DNA of 64,000 nucleotides from Branchiostoma floridae (lineage: Eukaryota > Chordata > Leptocardii > Amphioxiformes > Branchiostomatidae): positions 1,209,604 to 1,273,603 of the forward strand of contig NC_049982.1 of NCBI RefSeq assembly GCF_000003815.2. Direction: 5' to 3'. The notes beneath the pieces are model-generated. The model made no database searches and had not been told where the DNA came from. It saw only the letters and a list, made by a program, of their open reading frames with translations. Position 1 is the first letter of the stretch. The number at the start of each line of letters is the position of its first letter. The position numbers and the translations under genes were made by a program. Below, in pieces: positions 32,401-43,200 of this stretch.

Positions 32401-35400
32401 TATTTCATGTCCAATGATTCCAAAGATATAAAAAAAAGAGTTTGAAGTTTAGTAAGTAAAATAGATGGAAGAGTGCCTTTTTTTGACGTAAGGATGGATC
32501 TTTCCTTTGTTACAGGACGAGTCCCTTTCTTCTTGTAGCTTACAAGTGATGTAAATACATTTGATTGTTTGTCCTTAGTTGTGAGCCATCTGGCAATGTA
32601 CTTAAATAAAGTATTAATTAAGTCGATAAAATGAAGCCATTGCTACAATAAATTTGCATATGCATCCACAGCCCCTACATGTGCGAAGTGTGTCCATGGG
32701 ACCTGTACCGATGCTAACGGGGGCTACACTTGTACGTGTGAGAACGGCTGGGAAGGGACCAACTGTGATCAAGGTATGATATACACATGTTGTTTAACGT
32801 GGTAGTAACATATCACGACATGAAATTCAGCGCAGGCCTCAAGCCAAACCCCACACCAACCCAACCGGTCTGAATAGGATTCATAGTAGATAGCACACGA
32901 GCTACTACTTTGCATAGCGCATTATCTTATGTTTCCAGACATCAATGAGTGCAACAACTCTCCATGCGTCCATGGATCCTGCATCGATGCCATCGGGGGT
33001 TACACTTGCACGTGTCAGAACGGCTGGGAAGGGACCAACTGTGATCTAAGTAAGTAGTTTTCACTTTAAAAATTGATATCTCCATCTTGTATAGAATTAT
33101 AAACTATTCAGGGTCTTAATAATGACCTCGCTATCTGCAACGTTTTATTGTGAAGAAATAAACCATGATATAACCAAATTTATATAGCGTTTAAGAAACA
33201 CATCATACATCTTAAAAATATGGCGACATCCAGGGATCAAACCTTGCTTTCAAGACGTACACAGCTTATACTTAGCGGANNNNNNNNNNNNNNNNNNNNN
33301 NNNNNNNNNNNNNNNNNNNNNNNNNNNNNNNNNNNNNNNNNNNNNNNNNNNNNNNNNNNNNNNNNNNNNNNNNNNNNNNCATTGTATTTCAAGATTTATA
33401 CTAATTATCATAAATTATTCATACATAATTATGAAATATATTCTAGATAACATAACATTTTATTTATGTAAGCAAATAGCAGCAACATGGCAAATAAGAG
33501 TGAAAACTTCATTGTTGGAACCGAAATTAACGATTTTTGTCAAAAACACCTGTCACCAAACGGTTTCCACGGCAACACACAAAACATCATTTTTTTCTAT
33601 ACACATTTCCAAATTTTTGCAAACTGAATTTCAAGAAAATTCACTAAATCTATTGGCTCTAGCGTAAGCCGTCCTGGCGTTATACGACATGAAATTGGCG
33701 CAGGCCTCAAAAGCCAAACCACCCACCTACGCATAGATAGTAGATAGCACAAGGGCTATTCCTTTGCCTAGCGCATTATCTTATGTTTCCAGACATCAAT
33801 GAGTGCAACAACTCTCCATGCGTCCATGGAACCTGCACCGATGATATCGGGGGCTACACGTGTACGTGTGAGAACGGCTGGGGAGGGACCAACTGTGAAC
33901 TGAGTAAGTAAGCTTTCATTCTAGAAAATAGATATCTCCATCTTGTATGGATTTATAAAGTTCTATTGTTGTGCGTCAGTTTTGTAGTAAAACCGCGAAA
34001 GGGAGCAACTCGAAGGCGTCATAAAGGCAACATACTTGAAGAACTTATTTCAAACATGGCTGAATTGTACGAGTAGGTGGTCGGAGTCAACCAACTTCAG
34101 CCACAATATAGGGGTGTCAAATAAATCCAACCGTAATGTAGGCGGCGGCGCATAAGGCTCCTCATTCGTCGCGTTTACATGTTTAACTAGCGATCTAGTG
34201 CTTTGATTTGTAATGTCTATTTCCAGACCATGATGACTGCGGGTCCTCCCCCTGTGTACACGGAGCCTGTCAGGATGACGTGGCGAGCTACACCTGTTGC
34301 TGTGAAAGCGGCTGGGAAGGGACAAACTGTGATCAAGGTAAGATACATTGCAAACAGGGCAGTCCTGTCCTAATAATCTAGATAAGATGCTTACCAAAGT
34401 TGAAACGTGAAAGATACTTTGACAATCGGATATTTAGATGAATGACAATATAACATTTTTCTATTCGTTATCTAAACCTTGAACACAACATGTTCAGAAA
34501 TCCTGTAATATGTCAAATACAGATATCGACGAGTGCGCTAGCAGTCCATGTTTGCTGGGAGGGACCTGCCTGGATCACGTGGCCGGCTACAGCTGTGTCT
34601 GTCCTAAAGATGCCACCGGGAAGCACTGTGAAACTGGTATTACTTATTTCTACAGAATTGTTAAACCATTTTATCTGTGATCTTATTCCAAGCATAGTTG
34701 GTATAAAATCATATAATCAGTATGAATTCCAATAAATAACGCTATGGGTTAAACATACATATGCATACATTCGATGATAAATTAACCTTTTGGCAGAAAT
34801 TGTTATTGTAAATTTGTCTTGTACCGTTGTAAAGTTATGTTATTTGTAGACCTATGTAATTAGCTGTACTGCCTATTGGTCTGTGTAATGTACCATCGCA
34901 TTTTGAATAAATAAATAAATTTTGGCAGAATTTGTTGACATAGTGTCCCAGACCAACCTTTTTGGAACAGCACTCTTTGTGCATTATTTCGTGCAATCCA
35001 GCACTCTTTGCCGGAGAATGCTACCAGTTCTCGTCCACTGCGCTAACACATCAGGACGCTACTCAGGCCTGTAGTACCTTGGGCAGCCACTTGGTGGATC
35101 TGACAGACGATCAGCAGCAAAGCTTCCTCGCTGACAAGATGGCGACTACCACTGGAGCTTCGAACTGGCTGGCCATAAAAACGTCACCGGCGGCCTTTCT
35201 GTACAGTAATGGATCGCCTATTTCGGGTACGAAAGACCAGTCTTTTAAATATGGATTTACGCGGACTAAAATATATATTTTCTGCAACGCTTCTATAGCT
35301 ATTCCCCTGATCAATAGTGTCATAGAGAATTAATGCAAACTACCAAATATTTGTTGCAATCGATTCACAAAACGTAAATTATTGTAAACAAGCTTATGTA

Positions 35401-37179
35401 ATAATTAGCCTTCATCGATGTTCGTACAGTTTTATAGTTATTTGTTCAACTAAAATATTGACATCGTTCAAAAACAGGTCCTATTCAATGGTCATCAAGT
35501 GAGCCAGCCGCTCCCTGCGAACTGTGTGTTCTCCTGGACAGCAGCGACAGCTTCCTAGCCAGGACAGCACCGTGCACGGAACAGCACAACTACGTCTGCC
35601 AGTCTGGCAAGTCACACCAATTAGCTAATGCCAATAGGAAAAAAAAATTAATCCAACAGTGATTGTGTGCTTTAAAACAAATTCTCACGTACATGTCTAA
35701 AATGATAGACTATTAGTACACACTCCAGGCTGTAGTATAGTAGTATACACTCAAGGATTTCAAGCGCAACATTCTCTTTCTCCTTCTGTTTTGGTGAAAC
35801 CGGTTTTTCTTAATATGCAAATATTAAAAAAAAATATGTAGTGTATCTTTTTTCAGCTGAGTTCTAATAGTGGTCGACGTTAGCAATAAAAAGAAATAGC
35901 ACATGGCAACATGTGATACATTTTATTTTAAGTAGTTAATTTTAAGTAGTTCTAGTTCAAAGTTAATCAGAACTTCATGCTCATTGTTGCTTATCTTTTG
36001 ATTATCTAAGACCTGAAGCCCTGTGGACGAAACGTCTGCCAAAACGGCGGCATCTGCACCTCCTGCTTCAACGACACTGCTGTCTTCTGTGACTGTCCTG
36101 CTGGGTTTGACGGGAAGTTGTGTGAGATAAGTAGGTACTTTTATGGTCTACAAAAGACGTTTCTTAGACCTGCATTTTTAACTTATGTTCTTTCTTATTT
36201 TGAAAATCATACGTGCAAATATCGCAACTGATTTGTATTTTGACGTTGTGTACAGAGATGTGTAGACTATTTCATCTTAGACTAATAGTATAAAGGACTT
36301 TTCTGAAAGCATTAGGACAGCTGTCTGGCATAAAGGTGAGAGCAATCCTAATAAATAAATAAATAAATAAATAAAAGCAAAAGTATGAGAAGTCTTCCGA
36401 AGAAAACGTTGGCCACATCAGTACCTACCATACTTTACGTTTTCATACGATTATACATTCGGTTATAGTAGATATAAAACAGACCAGAAGCTTTCTACAA
36501 TCTGACAACAACCCGATGCTTCAATAATTGAACAGACATCGACGAGTGCGCCTCCAACCCCTGCCGAAATGGCGGAAGCTGCCGTGACGGCACCAACTCC
36601 TACAGCTGCAGCTGTCTCACCGGGTTCCAGGGTGACCACTGCGAATCTGGTAGGAGTGATACTTTTCTCTCTTTTGCCTATCGTAGCAACAATCAAATAA
36701 ATTTCTATTATGATCCATGCCTTTATTTACAGCATTTCGTCCTTAGATTTGCAATCTTGAATATTTGTTTTATCTAGACATGGACTGGTGCTCCCAGGTC
36801 CAATGTCCCCAGGGCTGGGTCTGTCAGGACTACACTTTCTACTTCCAATGTGCTGGTGAGTACATTTTATCATTATTTAAAAATCCGTCTGATATACAAC
36901 AGTTAAAAGTGACAGTTGGTTTGTCACTATCTACCATTGTAAACCTGACACCCGTGGCACCGGTCAATTTTCATATAATCGCAATTGTAGTAGGTTTTGG
37001 TATTTGAATGGAAGGCTGGTAGCGAAATACCCGTAACGGCATATTTGATGTATACACCTCCAGATCCTGCTCCCATCACCAGCAGGATGATCCCGTACCA
37101 GTGCAGCAGCGCCTCCTGTCCGGATGGCATGTACTGCACCGAGGAAAGCTTTGCGTCTTTCTCCTGCAAGGCTGAGTGA
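23476..37179 (+). CDS. Gene D: expanded lectin-like protein with three Dom1 domains
   Basis: Eighteen exons join in one open frame of about 980 residues: 23476-23542 (signal peptide), 24621-25031 (Dom1), 25874-25984 (EGF), 26604-26993 (Dom1), 29367-29483 (EGF), 30371-30484 (EGF), 31357-31758 (Dom1), 32672-32773, 32939-33049, 33793-33903, 34227-34337 and 34523-34636 (EGFs), 35002-35226 and 35478-35606 (CTLD), 36011-36130 and 36536-36649 (EGFs), 36778-36855 and 37064-37179 (C-terminal). The EGF at 32672 lacks the usual DxNEC start; the one at 34227 has YTCCCE, an extra cysteine. The CTLD second exon uses a GC donor (G|GCAAGT). The third Dom1 has two extra cysteines. A 100-base gap lies in an intron, so an exon could be hidden. 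An alternative reading is several partial duplicates of which only the last block is used, but no second promoter or poly(A) site was seen between them. Confidence 0.75.
25090..25500 (+). repeat. Imperfect repeats in intron 2 of gene D
   Basis: The motif GAGTCCATT(T/G)TTG..., a short G-rich step, then TTTTTTAAA and CA(A/G)TTTTGGAC occurs at about 25119 and 25240, with a weaker trace near 25460. A related stretch (AAAAGTCCATTTTTGCA) lies near 12733 in gene B. It is noncoding. Confidence 0.45.
27330..27400 (+). pseudogene. Relic EGF exon start in gene D
   Basis: The intron end GCGCATTGTCTTATGTTTCCAG matches that before the EGF exons at 32939 and 33793. The exon opens with ACATCAACAAG, then reaches a stop within a few codons and loses all EGF similarity. 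It is a truncated duplicate of an EGF exon. Confidence 0.55.
28738..29345 (-). repeat. About four tandem units of ~152 bases
   Basis: Units begin near 28741, 28889, 29041 and 29193 with TCAAGTTCAA or TCAAGGTCAA and share GGCCCAAA(A/G)TCA, CCAAAAATC and GAGATACAGCGC. Reverse-complemented, they resemble the internal repeats of the 50106-51215 element. The array ends just before an EGF exon. Confidence 0.7.
33280..33379. other. Assembly gap (100 N)
   Basis: Exactly 100 N, a usual placeholder for a gap of unknown size. It lies in the intron between the EGF exons at 32939-33049 and 33793-33903 of gene D. The flanks resemble DNA after the EGF exon at 29367 (shared GGGATCAAACCTTGC), so collapsed duplicates are possible. 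Confidence 0.98.
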
Positions 37180-37253
37180 CGTCACAGCCCAAGCCTCATG
37201 CACGCAGCTGGCACCCAAGTGCTGAATATAATTTGATTTCAGATGATATGTGG

Positions 37254-37259
37254 AATAAA
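37254..37259 (+). terminator. Poly(A) signal of gene D
   Basis: AATAAA lies 75 bases after the gene D stop codon. The 3' UTR (ATTTGATTTCAGAT) is shared with gene E. Confidence 0.8.
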
Positions 37260-38044
37260 GTGCTTCTAAGATGATTTTAACGGCTCTTCTATGACTTTTG
37301 TACCGATTCATTTTAAAATACATAGAACATTATAGTTCAATGCAAATTCTTGCCCGAAGGCTAATTGCATGCTCAATACAACATGAAAGGGGACAAACAA
37401 ACAAATAGTGTAGAATAATATAGAATATGTGTACACTAGTCTATAAGCTAACTCTAAACTCTAACTTGAAGGGTACGACTTCGTAGGGTCATGTCAACAT
37501 AAGCCCGGTACCTGATAGTTTCGGGATAGCTAAGTGTCAGCGAGGTTCATTTGTTACAGAAAACAGAGAAAGTAGATAAATGACCTATCGGAGTGATCTT
37601 CGGAAAAAAAAAAAACAATGTTTCAACACAACATTCTATTACCAGCTCTGTTATAAGTCACCGCTTCCTTAGCAGCCGATCGCAAACAGAACGATCAAAC
37701 AGAGGTTTATGGGGCCGGAAGCAGTAAGGTTACGTCTATACTGCAAATGGTCAGGAATTTTTCCATTGCATATTTTGTTGTCAAAAAAGTTTCTTAACAA
37801 AGAGGAGTAAAGAATATGTCTAAAAAAACATCATAGGTAGGGTTCCCCCCACCGGTTCATTTCACAGACGCCGCCTTCAATCAATCAATCAATCAATCAA
37901 TCAAATGGTTTATTCAGAATAAAAACAAGACACTGGCAACCAGAGGTTGAATTACGGCCTTGCTGTACAGCACCTCTGTGCTACAAATACACTTCTTATA
38001 ACCGGAGCGAAGAGTGAACGTTCTGTTATCAGTTCATGAAGTAC

Positions 38045-39427
38045 GTGTGTCCACATGCAGGGTGAGGGGTCAGGGTTTGTTGGTACGGTGAGAGGGTCAT
38101 GGAGTTTACAGGTAATGTCGGTAATGTCTAGTTCTATATGTACACACGCATGAGTGTACTGTTATCAGTTCATGAAGTACGTGTGTCCACAGGCAGGTGA
38201 GGGGTCAGGGTTTGTTGGTAAGGCGGGAGGGTCATGGAAAGGTAAAGGTAACATCGGGGAGTGATGGAAGACAATCAATATAAAAAGGACCAATTTTGGC
38301 ATATTCTTCGAGACCAAAAAACAATAATTTATTTCTAGAACTATCACAATGTCAATGTCGCGAATATGCAGGTATTTCAGACTCTGTTTGGTGACAAATA
38401 TCTAATAAAGGAGTTTTATAAAGAATCGCACGGTCTGTTTTAGTGCCGCTAGGACGCTAGAAAATAAAGTCAATTTTTGCATTTCTATTTGATATTCTGT
38501 TGAAAAAAAAAAAGAATTTTTTTTGCAAATACGTTTAAATGAGATATTAGAACAACATATTTGGCTGGGTTACCGCCACCTGTTCATTTCACAGTACGTG
38601 TGTCCACGTGTAGGGTCAGGGGGTCAGGGTTTGTTGGAGCTGTTAACGGGTCATATAAAGATAAAGTTTGTAGTGCTTAAACGTTTGATAACAAATATCA
38701 ATATAAGAATCGATGTATGCTGACACCATAGGCAAGGCTTAAGAAATTCCTATGAGTAAAATTTTTACCCTTTTGCCAAGCCGGTCAGGGCTTAAACTCT
38801 TTAAAGTTTCGATGGAAAATTTACCTACGTTTGGCATTCAGAAAACAAGGTCAATTTTTATATTTGAAATTCTTTACTGCAGTGGTTAGCCCTATTGTTA
38901 CAACAGAAAAAAAAAGATTGACATCTACCTGTCTTAGAATTAGGCAGTGTTTACGTATGTATGTGCACGTGTGCTTAATGGTATGTGCTTGTGTGCGTGT
39001 GTAGTTGAGTTTGTGCGTGTGGTGCAAGTGCGCGACTGTTTATGTGCGAATGTGTGTATGTGTCTGTGAGGTTGTGTGACTGTGTGTGTGTGGGGGGGGG
39101 GAGAGGGGGTGTTGTCTAATTTTTTTTCTGTATGAAATATAGATCCTCTAGGATATTTTGAAATTTAGCGCGATTAATGTTCCATTGTCAATCGTCTATG
39201 GCATGGTTATCTAGAATTCCTCCACTTTATGTTACAGAGTATAACAACGAGAGGAAGGAGTGAACTATTCTAGTGTCGTGTGCTCACTGACTTTGCCTCA
39301 TAATAACAAGCGGATGGAGGGATCTATTCTTGGTTGGTGTGTTCACAGGTAGGGTGAAGGGGTCAGGGTTAGGTGGCATGTCGGGAGGGTCATGGAGAGT
39401 TTACTTCGTATAACGTCGGTAATGTCT
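38045..39427 (+). repeat. Intergenic conserved repeat, four copies between genes D and E
   Basis: The cores are at about 38045-38129, 38180-38258, 38596-38680 and 39339-39427. The first two share ACTGTTATCAGTTCATGAAGTACGTG wording (split by a short unique stretch) and are a local tandem duplication of about 135 bases. A TCAA tract lies at 37878-37904, and GT-rich DNA at about 38960-39090. Confidence 0.65.
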
Positions 39428-39963
39428 GAGACTAATCAATACTACCGATATGATTTAAAATAGTTATAATTACACTCCCCATCTTCATGGCTATCTTGAG
39501 CCCCCAATGACCTGGAGGTCAAGGTACTAGGTAGGTAGGTAGAATTACACGAAAATTTAAATATTTTTAGAAGCACACTTTATATTCTCGAAGCTCCAGA
39601 AGCATAATTTGGAGCAGACTTTTTGTCTTTTAAATTCATGAAGCACATGCACACTAGTATTGTTAATTTTTTTGTATATTCTATTATTAGTTATCAAATT
39701 GTCTACATTACCAAATTGTTATCTTCTTTGTCTAAAAAAATCAAACTAACATGCAGCTGTGTTTGTGTTGGTGTGCCTGCATGTGTGGCACTGGTGTTTG
39801 TGTACATGTGCGCGTGCACGCGCGCTTGTACGCATGTAGTTTTTTTGTGTGTGTGCATGTGTATTTTTGTGATTATGTGAGTCTGTTATGGGCAACTGTA
39901 TAACCTTAGTGTCATGTGCAAAAAAGCATACATCGGAACATGAGTTTATCCTTGTATAATTAT

Positions 39964-40232
39964 GCATGTTTTTGAGTAGTTTGCGCCACGCTATTCTGTT
40001 GTCACGTCTGCAGTATTGATTTCATCCCTGCCTACGTCACTCGTCAGCTTGCACCAATCAGAAGTTAACAGGGTCATGTCAGGTCAAGTCCCTCCCTCCG
40101 CAAAAAAATATTAATAGCACTTATCCCTACTGGTCGGCTGCGTGGTTCTCATGGCCTTGGTGTGCAGTATAAAATGTAGTTGCTGAAAAGGTTGTCACAC
40201 ACATTATACAGTGTCTGAGCTAACCGCAGCAT
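39964..40232 (+). promoter_or_regulatory. Promoter block of gene E (CCAAT + DR4 + TATA)
   Basis: CCTACGTCAC (40031-40040), CCAATCAG (about 40054-40061), a DR4 at 40071-40086 (GGGTCA, TGTC, AGGTCA), CCCTCCCTCCGC, ATATTAATAGC, and TATAAAA at 40168-40174. Confidence 0.75.
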
Positions 40233-43200
40233 ATGGCAGAAATGTGGACGATCCTTCTCTTCGTCGCCGCTCTGGTCGCCTGGCCGGACTCATCGCAAGG
40301 TAATAATTATAAGTTTGAATTCTATAGTTATTATTTGTCAGTTTATTAAAATGTAGTAAGCTAATTTTGAGTTTCTTTAACTATTCTTCTGTTCACACGC
40401 AACGTGAGGCATATAAAAGCTCCCGAGTGGGTCCATTTCGACCCCAGGCGTACATTTTGAAGTGCCATTTAATCATTTTTAATCTGAAGAAAAAATCCTT
40501 CCTTGACTTTGTCAGTCAATATGTCTTATACCTTCTCCTTAGTTTTCGCAAAGATTGGTACAATAATGTGGAAATTATAAAGAAAGTTTGTGTTCAGTCC
40601 CTCTGGGGTCCAAACGGACCCCAGCAAAAATGTGCAGTTTTTAAAACATACTTTGGAGACTTACTACTTAACAACTTACAGTATGACTACCAAGCTTTTA
40701 GATAATAATAAGAATGTAAACCTAAATCATCACAAAAATTTCTGTGTCATCAACATGTAATGATATAATTATGACGTCATTTGCCTAATCAGGGCGGCCA
40801 TCTTGGATTTTGACCAATGACGTCATGAAATTAGCATAAATTATAAGTTTTAAGTCATGAAAATTACATCGAATTTATTAAAATTTAATTGTCGTCAAAA
40901 ATCAGGTGTAGTTTACCAAGAAAACCTTGTTTAGATTGAACTTGTCAAATTTTGGCAAAAATATGCCTGTTAGAATATGGTTGCCATGGCAACCCCCAAA
41001 AATGATAAACTTACTTTATTGACTAAAAACTTTGAAAATAATATTTTGTGATAAATTACCAAGTTTTGTAGCTTTAGCTCTAGCCGTTCATGAGTTATGC
41101 GACATAAATGTTGCTGAGGGCCTCAAAATTCCCCTATCTGGTCGGAAAAGGTTTAGTGCAAAACGTGGTCCTTCTGAACTTTTGCATAAATTATGATAAT
41201 GGCTTGGAATTAGCAACACCTTAACATCTCAAAATCTTCCTCTTACATTGACGAAGCAAGGTATATACCGGGATCGCCGATAAGAAATGGTACTGAGATT
41301 TTATGAACAAAACATTTTGGGGTCCGTTTGGACCCCACTCGGTCATTTTAGTCGCAAAAAAAGGTCGGGTGCTTGAGGGTTAACATGAAATGTCTCAAGA
41401 TACAGCACATAACCCCAATATCACACGGTTTGTAAAAAAGTAGTGTTGATATTATAGTGAAAATAAGCTGATTATACTTTTCATAAAAATATTGGCAAAA
41501 TATTGGATTTTACAATTTTCATCATAAAAGTAGCATAAATCAGTAGTAGTAAAATCATTCTTTATTCATAGTAAAGAAAGGTACACGGAGCCCAGGACAC
41601 GATGGTCATTATTGACCAAACATGCAGGGGGACAAAGGACATAACATAGATAGTATTGCACAATGTGGGTATTGCTTATCATTACTTTTAAGAAAAAACA
41701 TTATATTTAGTTTAGTTCGGTTTTCATATTTCTAAATTTGATCTAAAATCACAACATTTCAATCATCAATATTGTCCATACAGATGCTCTACATTTCTCA
41801 GCCTTGTGGGTTTCTACAATAGCGTTTCTGACTCCCAATGCGGTTCGTGGCGTGAGTTCCAAATAGCATATGACGATAACATCGCAAGGCGGCTTATATC
41901 AGTAAACAGAGTCTTCGGTGGTTTGGCTTTAACTATTTTGAACAGTGTTCTAAGCCTGGTCTTGTTCTCTGGCGTGACGAGCCCTCTTGATCCGACTTCA
42001 AAGCAGGTTAGTGTAGCGGAAATGCCAGCAGTTTCTAAATCTGCCGCTAGGGTGCTGTATTTGTTGACCTTTCGGTCGTGACTTGTTTTGATGTTCTTTT
42101 CAAAGGGTACAGTCAGTTCATGGATGTGGAGGGTCTTCTGTTCTGGTAAATATATGATCAGGTCTGGTTTCTGGGTAGTGGGTATTGTATGGACCTGGAT
42201 GGTACCTCCGTTAGTTGTGTAACCTTGTATGTCCGCATAGATGGTGGCGTTGATCCGAGAGGTGTCAATGGACTCTATGATGGTGTCCGTTATGTGCTTC
42301 AATCCCGAGTTGTGTCGGAATGTGTACCGTCCTTGTTGGAGAGCGACACCGCAGTGGTTCAGAACGTGGTGGAGTGTTTCCCGGTTGCCACACAGTTTAC
42401 ATTTGTCAGTGTTACGTTTTCCCCAGGTGGTCAGGTTACAGAGTGTGGGGAGGGCGTCGATGGAGGCACGCACAGCGAAACTGAGGATGCCCCTCGGCAG
42501 GTTGTACATAGCGGACCGCCATGTCAGGTCGCATTTTTCTTCCTCAAGCAGTTGTAGCATCTGCCCTTGCTGTAGAAGGTTTTCCTGATGTTTACTCCAG
42601 ACGTCATGACGCATATCTGTGACTTGTTGTTTGACATGTTTACGTATTGATGTCCAATCTGAGTCCTTTGCTGCATGGATGGCTTGCTAGTGATGGTGTG
42701 ACACTTTCCAATACCCCATTTCTGCATTTTCCTAGTCCATTGCGATTCGCGATCCAGTTTGGCTTGTAAAGCGTGTTTTACCTTCTCATCTGCTTTGAGG
42801 ACTGGCCTACTGTAGGCCAGAGCGTGGGCTTCTAGGTACAGGTCTGAGATGCTTTTGAAGTTGAGACCCCTTGTGTTGTACAGAATTGCATTTGTTGCAC
42901 TAGGTTGCATTCTGAGCCATGTTTTGATCGCCTTTGTGTGGATAGAATCAAGCTTTTGTAGCTGGGTGTCTGTCAGGTCGTGCACCATCAGCATGTACCT
43001 CCAAGATAGGAGGCGTACTCCATGTAAACCCTGAGTTTGTACTCGTTCCTTATCGCTGATTTGTTTATGTTTTCAACAGTCGTTTCTATTGTCTTTGCTA
43101 GGATGTCATAGGTCTCTTTTGTTTTACTCAGGAAGGTGATGTAGCCACCTAGGAATTTCTCCGGTGCATCTTTGGTCGTTTTGACAGGGTCCCCATCTAT

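Noticed and set aside
37500-37870. Stretch after gene D searched for a further exon or RNA gene
   Set aside because: No ORF, tRNA boxes or conserved core was seen; recorded as featureless spacer.
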